Shown one piece after another: positions 6,451 through 12,562 of a stretch of DNA of 15,129 bases. Origin of the DNA: an uncultured Hungatella sp. GTDB taxonomy: Bacteria > Bacillota > Clostridia > Lachnospirales > Lachnospiraceae. The position numbers and the translations under genes were made by a program. The notes under the pieces were generated by a model. It was not told the DNA's origin. It saw only the letters and a program-made list of their open reading frames with translations, and ran no database searches. The stretch's first letter is position 1. Each line of letters begins with the position of its first letter. Where the stretch lies: the NCBI GenBank assembly GCA_959018155.1, contig CAUEKH010000025.1, forward strand, positions 1 through 15,129, given 5' to 3'.

Positions 6451-9400
6451 CTATTCTGGCTCTATGGTTTCATAAGAATGACTGTCCTGGCAGAAACACT
6501 GTCCTTCAAACAGCCCTATGGCCGTATTTCTGACCACAATCTCTACTCTGCCATTTTCTCTTTTCAGCAGTTCTCCCGGGATTTCGAAGAAATACGGCCG
6601 CCAGGCACACGGCTCCGTCTCAAATTCCCCGATACGAAGACGTATGGAATCCGTGAGCCACGGCGCCAAAAGCCTGATGGAAACGGTTCTGCTCCCGTCA
6701 AAATCCCCCCTGATTTGCGTCGAAAAGGTGATTTCCCCACAGTAAAACGGCAGTCCCAGTTCTGTTAAATTCTCCATTCTGCCTTCCCGCAGGGGAGGCA
6801 GCAGCGTCCACACATGATCCGCCCCGCTGACCCGGAAATCACCTGATAAATAGAGCGGATTTCTCATACCTCCATAGGAAACTTCCGTGTTCACGGTAAC
6901 TTCAACCAGGTTCTTCCCTTCTTTCAGCACCTCGCTGATATCTGCCGTTAAATTGCTGTCCAGATAAACCCTGTTCTGCACAAAATCCTGTTCTCTGAAC
7001 ATACAGCCGTTTATCAAAATCTGCCATTTTCCCAGAAAGGTTCCTGGCTCCATCACAAGATAGAAGCGGTTTTGATTTCCATGATCCGGATTTTTGTCTA
7101 TCAGGTTACGGCATTCAAACTCAGTGCGGTAGGTTACAGATGTCCCTTCAAAATCGAGTTCCTTAGGGCAGCCGAAATATTTCTTCTGGCGGACCGGTCT
7201 TAAAAATCCGCCTGCCTCCAACTGATCGATAATCGGCGCCGGTTCTGCCTTTGCTTCCTGGCCATCCGGGAGTGTCATCGTCCAGTCGGACAGTCTCAGT
7301 ATATTGCTGCTGCCTGTCGTAAATTCCATGGTGTCTTCCAGGGAAAGCGTTATGACATCTCCATGCAGGTCTGTACATTGGCTTTTCGTACATTGCTTTT
7401 CTGTACATTGCCCTTCCACACATAGCCTTTCTGCACTGCGTTCCAGCCCTGCCAGCCCCGCCCTGATAATCCGCGATTCATAGGCTTCCAAAACCAGCTT
7501 TTCTGTTTTACCGTCCCGGTCACGAATCTCCACACACCTCTCATCCGGTGTGGTGTTGACCAGAAACAGGGTATCCCGGCCCTCCCCGTCAATCCCAAAG
7601 ATGCCCGGAAGTCCGTCTCTCCCCCGTCCATCAAGCGGAATAACCTGCCACGGGCAGAGATGAAAATGTTTCAGCCGGCCAATCAGTTCTTCCCGTTCTG
7701 CCGCATAACAGACAGTTCCATTTTCCCTGGACTCACGCGGCAGCTGGTTGATATAGGCGTCCCACAGCGTCTGTCCGTCCAGCCCAAACAGTGCTTCCAT
7801 CTCCTTCACCGCGTCGCAGTCTTCAATCTTTTCAAATGGAATGCAGGACAGAGCGCACACCTTTCCGCCCTTTGATGCAAATTCCACCACTTTCCTGCAG
7901 GCTCCAGCCTCTAAATTCCTCATAGGCGGCAGTACCAGGACCTCATAATCTTCCCCATGGATTCGAAATGTCACCGCCCCATTTCTTTCTGCCACCTCCC
8001 CCTGGGCAAACAGTTCCGGGTCAATGATATAATAATCGAGTTCTTCACAGAGCATCCTGTTTTGCAGCTTCGCGAAGTCCTCCTTCAGCAAAGCCTGTTC
8101 CGCCTGCCCTGATGTCCAGCTGGAGGTTACCGGATCCAGCACCAGGATCTGAACCTGCCGCTTCAGCGACTGCAAAAACCGTCCCAGATCCGACGCATAT
8201 TTCGTTAAGCAGGCCGCATCCTCCCACCACGCCATCTGAAAGAATGCCGATGGTGGCGCGTCATGCTTTTTCAGCCCATCCGTCGTATAGAAAAAGCCGT
8301 GGATGACGTAGAAATCCACCCCCTGCACAGCCAGCCAGTCGAAAATCCACTTCAAATCCTGCATCGTCATCCCCCAGCCAATACTGTGACCGGCCTCGCA
8401 GAGAGCGGCAGGCTTATCGTAAAAATGGGCGGCGGAACTGATCATTTTTCCGTTGGATCGGTATCTCTCACTCACCATTTTTGCCGGGCTTCCAACCTTC
8501 TGGTGCCCTGCGTCGATTCCTGGGATATGGACGTATTTCAGTTCTTTGCTGCGCATAATCGGTTTTTCCCCGATATACAGCAGATGATTGTTCTCACACC
8601 ATTCATAAACCGTCTTATCGTAACTCTCAATAAAACAGTCCGTCGCCGTATTCCAGTACGCATACCTGACTTTTGACGACACTTCCCCCAAATCTTCCCA
8701 GAGAGCCGGAAGGCTGGATATCAGATCAATTCCATATCTCTCCATGACTTTCCCCGGAAGCAGCGGTGACCACGGCTCCTTATCAGGAAATGCCGTAACT
8801 TCATCCGTAAAAAATCCCTTAATCGTCTTTCCGAACTCTTCTCCCACGTATTTTTTGTACCGCTCATGGGTCAGTTCCAGAAAATACCGGATTGCCTCCG
8901 GGTTCAATGTGTCAATGAAATTATTAAAGTATTTAAAATGGTCCAGCACCGCCTCTGTTACCAGATATATTTTCCATTCCCCATCCGGCGGCGTCCAGGT
9001 AAGAAGTTTTCCCGGGGCCCCGGTAAAATACCTCTTTTTATTATATTTCGTAAGGCCGCTGTACTGGAATACCTCCTGCTGATACCCGGTTCCCACATAC
9101 GCCTCCAGATCGATGTAGTCGTCGAGACAATATCTCCCATTTCTGACCCGGTACGCTCTCGCCAGGAGAACACGTCCCCAGGGGGCGAAAAGCCTTACAG
9201 CTTCTCCCCCCTTGGCCTCACAGACTGCCTTTTTCAGCCGTTTACACAGAAATTCCGGATGGTCGAGCACCACCTCTCCTCCGCAGATGCCGCTGGGATA
9301 CGGGTATTCATCGTAAATCCATACCTCCATATCACTCTCTTTCGCAGTCTGCACGGCAAGGCGCACTCTGTCAAAATACTCTTCAGACAGGTAGGGAAGT

Positions 9401-9543
9401 TCCATCCCCTGTCTGGGGTGAATCATAAAACCGGGAATCCCTTTTTGCTTCATCTCCTGAATCTGCCTGACAATCTCCTCTTTTTTCATGTCTCCGTTCC
9501 AGAACCAGAACGGCTGCATTCCAAGCTTTAGCCGGCTGTTCAT
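6451..9543 (-). CDS. GH106-like glycoside hydrolase, probable alpha-L-rhamnosidase
   Basis: This is a 1030-residue enzyme without signal peptide or membrane helices, so probably cytoplasmic. The N-terminal barrel-type catalytic half opens with MQPFWFWNGDMKKEEI and contains YDEYPYPSGICGG (78-89), FFTDE (244-248), EAGHSIGWGMTMQDLKW (383-399) and IHGFFY (414-419). These resemble the GH106 alpha-L-rhamnosidase group. E248 and E383 are the candidate catalytic carboxylates (inference). A Rossmann-like middle region (about 465-570) follows, and the C-terminal third has a beta-sandwich, GH2-like carbohydrate-binding segment around 835-905. A Q-C-T pentapeptide repeat sits at about 709-724. The ATG at 9543 overlaps the GH4 stop by 4 nt and has GGAGG at 9552-9556. 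It is the second gene of the GH4 operon. Exact CAZy family and substrate are uncertain; rhamnosidase fits the linked alpha-galacturonidase. Confidence 0.72.
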   Translation of the reverse strand: MNSRLKLGMQPFWFWNGDMKKEEIVRQIQEMKQKGIPGFMIHPRQGMELPYLSEEYFDRVRLAVQTAKESDMEVWIYDEYPYPSGICGGEVVLDHPEFLCKRLKKAVCEAKGGEAVRLFAPWGRVLLARAYRVRNGRYCLDDYIDLEAYVGTGYQQEVFQYSGLTKYNKKRYFTGAPGKLLTWTPPDGEWKIYLVTEAVLDHFKYFNNFIDTLNPEAIRYFLELTHERYKKYVGEEFGKTIKGFFTDEVTAFPDKEPWSPLLPGKVMERYGIDLISSLPALWEDLGEVSSKVRYAYWNTATDCFIESYDKTVYEWCENNHLLYIGEKPIMRSKELKYVHIPGIDAGHQKVGSPAKMVSERYRSNGKMISSAAHFYDKPAALCEAGHSIGWGMTMQDLKWIFDWLAVQGVDFYVIHGFFYTTDGLKKHDAPPSAFFQMAWWEDAACLTKYASDLGRFLQSLKRQVQILVLDPVTSSWTSGQAEQALLKEDFAKLQNRMLCEELDYYIIDPELFAQGEVAERNGAVTFRIHGEDYEVLVLPPMRNLEAGACRKVVEFASKGGKVCALSCIPFEKIEDCDAVKEMEALFGLDGQTLWDAYINQLPRESRENGTVCYAAEREELIGRLKHFHLCPWQVIPLDGRGRDGLPGIFGIDGEGRDTLFLVNTTPDERCVEIRDRDGKTEKLVLEAYESRIIRAGLAGLERSAERLCVEGQCTEKQCTKSQCTDLHGDVITLSLEDTMEFTTGSSNILRLSDWTMTLPDGQEAKAEPAPIIDQLEAGGFLRPVRQKKYFGCPKELDFEGTSVTYRTEFECRNLIDKNPDHGNQNRFYLVMEPGTFLGKWQILINGCMFREQDFVQNRVYLDSNLTADISEVLKEGKNLVEVTVNTEVSYGGMRNPLYLSGDFRVSGADHVWTLLPPLREGRMENLTELGLPFYCGEITFSTQIRGDFDGSRTVSIRLLAPWLTDSIRLRIGEFETEPCAWRPYFFEIPGELLKRENGRVEIVVRNTAIGLFEGQCFCQDSHSYETIEPE
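7373..7432. repeat. In-frame 15-bp tandem repeat inside the GH106-like gene
   Basis: Three well-conserved 15-bp units (7373-7387, 7388-7402, 7403-7417; core GTACATTG) are followed by a degenerate fourth (7418-7432). On the coding strand they encode Q-C-T-x-x pentapeptides (GQCTEKQCTKSQCTD, residues 711-725) between the middle domain and the C-terminal beta-sandwich. Because 15 is a multiple of three, gain or loss of units would keep the reading frame. Confidence 0.8.
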
Positions 9544-10952
9544 CCTACATGCCTCCAGCCCTCAGGAAGGTATTTTAAATTGCTCTGAATCATATACCGG
9601 AGAAGTTCTTCCGCCTGGGAATCCGTACATTTTGCTTTCACCTGCGGATCATTTTTAAATGCCTTCAGGGCGCGCTCAAAATTACACTCTGCTGCCGCCG
9701 CAATGATATCCTCATGGTTCTCAATATGAGGCATGAGAAGGGCCTTTATATCCTCCTTCACCTCACCGGCCATTACCGGTTTAATATGGTCACGGTAAAA
9801 CAGCGCGTTCGTCTCCACCACAGCCGTCCTCGGGAGGTTGCTGATCTGACCGCTGGTGTTGGGGATGTTGACGTTGCTGACCCGTCTTTCCAGTCCACAT
9901 AAAGCCTTCATCAGAAGGACGCCCTCCTCCCCTGACGGTTTTAAGGAGACGCTCTCCTCTCCTTCTGATAAACGACGGCTCTTTTCCAGACGTTCCACCA
10001 GGTTCTCCCGTCTCCACTTCACTGTAGTGAGGCGGAATCCCCATTTCTCCACGGTCTCCGGGTTGTCCAGATAAGTATCGCCCGGCATGAACTCTGCCAG
10101 ATGCCTGTCACCTGCTGCCGCAATCCAGCCGTATTTCAGGAATAAGTCGAATTTTACACGATTGTTGCAGCTAAATGAAGAATTCATCCAATTCTGTACA
10201 TCGCGCACATAGCCGCTCTCCCAATGTGACTCCACAAAGCTGCGGTACACAGGAAATAAATCAATCCCCTGGTAAGAAGCCTCATTGAACCAGGTAAAAT
10301 GATTAATTCCCATCACATTAATCATAATTTCAGACCGGTCAACATCCTTCAGCCCTAAATCCATCTCGCAGATTTCCTTTAACAGCCTCTGTGTGCCAAA
10401 CACCTCATGGCAGCACCCGAATGCCTTAATCTGCGGAAATACTTTATATAAAGTTCCCACACAGACCGACATGGGATTCGTGTAATTGATGACCCACGCC
10501 TCTGGAGAGTACGCTTTGATGGCTTCGGCAATCTCAACATACATCGGCACCGTGCGGAGAGCCCGGCTTAAGCCGCCCGGGCCGGCGGTATCGCCTACCG
10601 ACTGCCAGATATTATATTTCTCCGGCGCGTGAACATCAATTTCCATTTCATCAAAGGTTCCGGGCAATATGGAGATAATCACAAAATCTGCCCCTGTCAG
10701 CGCATCCTTTAATGACGGGGCAGTCGTGTAATTCCATTTACCGGAAACGCCCTCTGTCTTAGAGAACCGGTTTCCTATCACTTCATTCTTTCTGGCGGCC
10801 TCCATATCAATATCATAAAGGACCATGGTACCTGAGAGCGCCGGTTCCAGCGCCAGATCCGCCATCAGGCTCCATGCCCAGCCGCGGGAACCACCTCCGA
10901 TGTAAGCAACCTTCAAATCTGTTATTTTTTTGTCTGCATATTCCATTGTCAT
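9540..10952 (-). CDS. lplD: Family 4 glycoside hydrolase, alpha-galacturonidase (CHEV type)
   Basis: This is a cytoplasmic NAD+- and divalent-metal-dependent glycosidase of 470 residues, the usual GH4 size. The Rossmann dinucleotide loop is at 18-24 (IGGGSRG), with an acidic strand end at YDID (46-49). NYTNPM is at 156-161, the CHEV motif at 181-184 and GINHFTW at 215-221. Cys181 and His218 are the likely metal ligands. CHEV at this place separates alpha-galacturonidases such as B. subtilis LplD from other GH4 enzymes, which carry CHS/CHG-type motifs (family knowledge). GH4 enzymes work by oxidation at C3 and elimination rather than direct displacement. The ATG at 10952 has GGGAGG at 10958-10963; a second ATG at 10946 is less well spaced. 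It is first in its operon, and the GH106-like gene overlaps its stop. A related alpha-glucuronidase activity cannot be excluded. Confidence 0.85.
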   Translation of the reverse strand: MTMEYADKKITDLKVAYIGGGSRGWAWSLMADLALEPALSGTMVLYDIDMEAARKNEVIGNRFSKTEGVSGKWNYTTAPSLKDALTGADFVIISILPGTFDEMEIDVHAPEKYNIWQSVGDTAGPGGLSRALRTVPMYVEIAEAIKAYSPEAWVINYTNPMSVCVGTLYKVFPQIKAFGCCHEVFGTQRLLKEICEMDLGLKDVDRSEIMINVMGINHFTWFNEASYQGIDLFPVYRSFVESHWESGYVRDVQNWMNSSFSCNNRVKFDLFLKYGWIAAAGDRHLAEFMPGDTYLDNPETVEKWGFRLTTVKWRRENLVERLEKSRRLSEGEESVSLKPSGEEGVLLMKALCGLERRVSNVNIPNTSGQISNLPRTAVVETNALFYRDHIKPVMAGEVKEDIKALLMPHIENHEDIIAAAAECNFERALKAFKNDPQVKAKCTDSQAEELLRYMIQSNLKYLPEGWRHVG

Positions 10953-10979
10953 ATCTGCCTCCCTTGTATTGGTAAATTT

Positions 10980-11008
10980 ATTCTAAGCCTTTTCCCCTCT
11001 GGTGTTAA
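10980..11008 (-). promoter_or_regulatory. Predicted promoter of the GH4-GH106 operon
   Basis: On the minus strand TTAACA (11008-11003, five of six consensus bases) and TAGAAT (10985-10980, five of six) are separated by exactly 17 nt. The leader would be about 20 nt before the start at 10952. The candidate AraC-type operator ends one nucleotide upstream of the -35 box, the same arrangement as at the regulator's own promoter. Confidence 0.6.
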
Positions 11009-11009
11009 G

Positions 11010-11038
11010 GGACAAAACAAAAGATCGCAGGACAAAAA
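11010..11038 (+). promoter_or_regulatory. Candidate AraC-type operator, copy 2 (GGACAAAA direct repeat, 20-bp period)
   Basis: Two identical octamers, GGACAAAA at 11010-11017 and 11030-11037, are spaced 20 bp start to start. Over 29 positions, 23 match the copy upstream of the regulator gene when both are read in the GGACAA orientation. The spacer shares an A-rich run and a GAT core. The site lies between the GH4 -35 box and the sulfatase gene, whose start is 81 nt away, so it could serve both directions. A separate 10-bp palindrome, CAGAATTCTG, follows at 11040-11049. I found no clear sigma-A promoter for the sulfatase; TATAAA at 11093-11098 is the best -10 candidate but lacks a good -35. 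Confidence 0.55.
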
Positions 11039-11118
11039 GCAGAATTCTGTTTTCTCTTAAGAAATGTAATGTTAAGATATCTGTATCCGATTTATAAAAA
11101 TACAGGAAGGTGTTACTC

Positions 11119-12465
11119 ATGAAAAATAATGTACTCTTTTTCTTTACCGACCAGCAGCGCTACGATACCACAGGGCTGGGACACAATCCATGCGGTCTTA
11201 CTCCCAATTTCGACTGTATGGCCATGGATGGAACATTTGCGGATCAGGCCTTCACTCCACAGCCGGTCTGCGGTCCGGCCAGGGCTGTGCTGCAGACCGG
11301 AAAGTATGCCACGACAACCGGAAATTACCGCAACGGCGTCGTACTTTCCCGCGAACATAAGACGATGGCTGATTACTTCAATGACGCCGGCTATGATACC
11401 GGTTATATCGGAAAATGGCATTTATCAGATGAGAGAGGCGCTGTGCCGGCCGAAAACCGGGGCGGTTATCAGTGGTGGTTAGGCGCCAACTCCCTGGAAC
11501 ACACCTCCACCGCCTATCACACCGTGGTATACGACAATGACAATCAGCCGGTTGAACTTCCCGGCTACCGGGTGGATGCCCTAACCGACGCCGCCATTCG
11601 ATTTCTCAACGACAGAAAAGATAAGGAAAAGCCATTCTTTTTATTCCTCTCTTTCCTGGAACCTCATTTTCAGAACTGTTACGATGATTTTCCTGCACCC
11701 GATATCTATAAAAATGTGCCCGCCGGCTATATGCCGCCTGATTTGGGCTCTCTAAAGGGAACCGCCTGGGAACATCTGGGCGGATATTACGGGATGGTCA
11801 GACGTCTCGACGAGGCGCTGGGACGAATCCGGGATGCATTAAAGAGCCTGGGAATGGCTGAAAATACCATACTGGTCTACTCCACCGACCACGGCTGTCA
11901 TTTCAAGACAAGAAATAAAGAATATAAGCGTTCCTGCCATGAAAGTTCCATCCGGATTCCGCTTGCCTTCTGCGGCGGCCCATTTACCGGCGGAGGGAAG
12001 CTGAAGGAGAAGGTGAGTTTAGTCGATCTCGCCCCCACGCTCTTAGACGCGTGTGATATCAGTGTTCCGGAAGATATGCAGGGCCATTCTGTCATGCCTT
12101 ACATCCTTCACGATAAAAATGCGCCTGCCGATCGGGACATCTTCATCCAGATCAGCGAAAGCCAGGTGGGACGGGCGATTCGGACGAACCGGTGGAAATA
12201 CTCGGTGGAAGCCTTGGATAAGAACCCCATCAAAGATTCCGGAAGTGAAGAATATACGGAAACATTTTTATATGATTTAGAGCATGATCCGTATGAACTC
12301 CACAATCTGATCCACTCGAAGGCCCATGAACCGGTATGCAGAGTTCTGGCTGAAAAGTTGAAAAAACTCATGGAAAATGCCGGTGAACCGGTTCCGGTCA
12401 TCCATTCCGCCCCGAAGGAAAAAATGGGGCAGCTGCTTCTGCTGGAAGGGGAGGAGTATCTATAG
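11119..12465 (+). CDS. Formylglycine-dependent sulfatase (type I, S1-like), cytoplasmic
   Basis: This is a 448-residue sulfatase that removes sulfate esters. The activation site C-G-P-A-R (51-55), followed by TGKYATTTG (60-68), is the C-x-P/A-x-R pattern in which Cys51 is oxidised to formylglycine. In anaerobes this is done by a radical-SAM enzyme (anSME), which is not encoded in this window. Other sulfatase marks are FTDQQRYD (9-16) with metal ligand D11, GKWHL (98-102), STDHG (255-259) with metal ligands D257 and H258, and the basic stretch around K270-H274. There is no signal peptide, so it acts on imported substrate. I chose the ATG at 11119 because AGGAAGG (11104-11110) is 8 nt upstream; a GTG at 11110 would overlap that site. 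Divergence from the alpha-galacturonidase gene and shared operator-like repeats tie it to the locus. Some relatives are phosphonate or phosphodiester hydrolases, a less likely alternative. Confidence 0.88.
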   Translation: MKNNVLFFFTDQQRYDTTGLGHNPCGLTPNFDCMAMDGTFADQAFTPQPVCGPARAVLQTGKYATTTGNYRNGVVLSREHKTMADYFNDAGYDTGYIGKWHLSDERGAVPAENRGGYQWWLGANSLEHTSTAYHTVVYDNDNQPVELPGYRVDALTDAAIRFLNDRKDKEKPFFLFLSFLEPHFQNCYDDFPAPDIYKNVPAGYMPPDLGSLKGTAWEHLGGYYGMVRRLDEALGRIRDALKSLGMAENTILVYSTDHGCHFKTRNKEYKRSCHESSIRIPLAFCGGPFTGGGKLKEKVSLVDLAPTLLDACDISVPEDMQGHSVMPYILHDKNAPADRDIFIQISESQVGRAIRTNRWKYSVEALDKNPIKDSGSEEYTETFLYDLEHDPYELHNLIHSKAHEPVCRVLAEKLKKLMENAGEPVPVIHSAPKEKMGQLLLLEGEEYL

Positions 12466-12511
12466 GATTGATGGTTTTTCCATGATTGATCCATAAATCT
12501 CCACTCATGAG

Positions 12512-12540
12512 TTTCATTTATTCTCCATATACATTATAAT
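12512..12540 (+). promoter_or_regulatory. Possible promoter of the DUF885 lipoprotein gene
   Basis: A perfect TATAAT (12535-12540) is preceded, with a 17-nt gap, by TTTCAT (12512-12517, four of six). Transcription would begin at about 12547, just before the GGAGG ribosome binding site at 12551-12555. That gives an unusually short leader and rules out the GTG at 12542 as the start codon on this transcript. Confidence 0.4.
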
Positions 12541-12562
12541 AGTGAATATTGGAGGAATTAAC

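Noticed and set aside
8866..9531. Open frame of 221 codons on the plus strand, antisense to the GH106-like gene
   Set aside because: It lies wholly inside a gene with strong family motifs on the other strand, its protein has no recognisable domain and a basic, low-complexity look, and it has no convincing ribosome binding site.
11110..11118. Upstream GTG start for the sulfatase
   Set aside because: The GTG overlaps the AGGAAGG ribosome binding site that serves the ATG at 11119, and the three extra residues add nothing to the fold.
12466..12492. Possible terminator after the sulfatase gene
   Set aside because: Only ATGG/CCAT pair around a T5 loop, the outer GGAT/ATCC pairing is broken by unequal internal segments, and no T-run follows. 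The GATTGAT repeats are direct, not inverted.
12542..12562. Upstream GTG start for the DUF885 lipoprotein
   Set aside because: It lies before the GGAGG site at 12551-12555 and probably before the transcription start. The ATG at 12563 has ideal spacing and gives a normal signal peptide.
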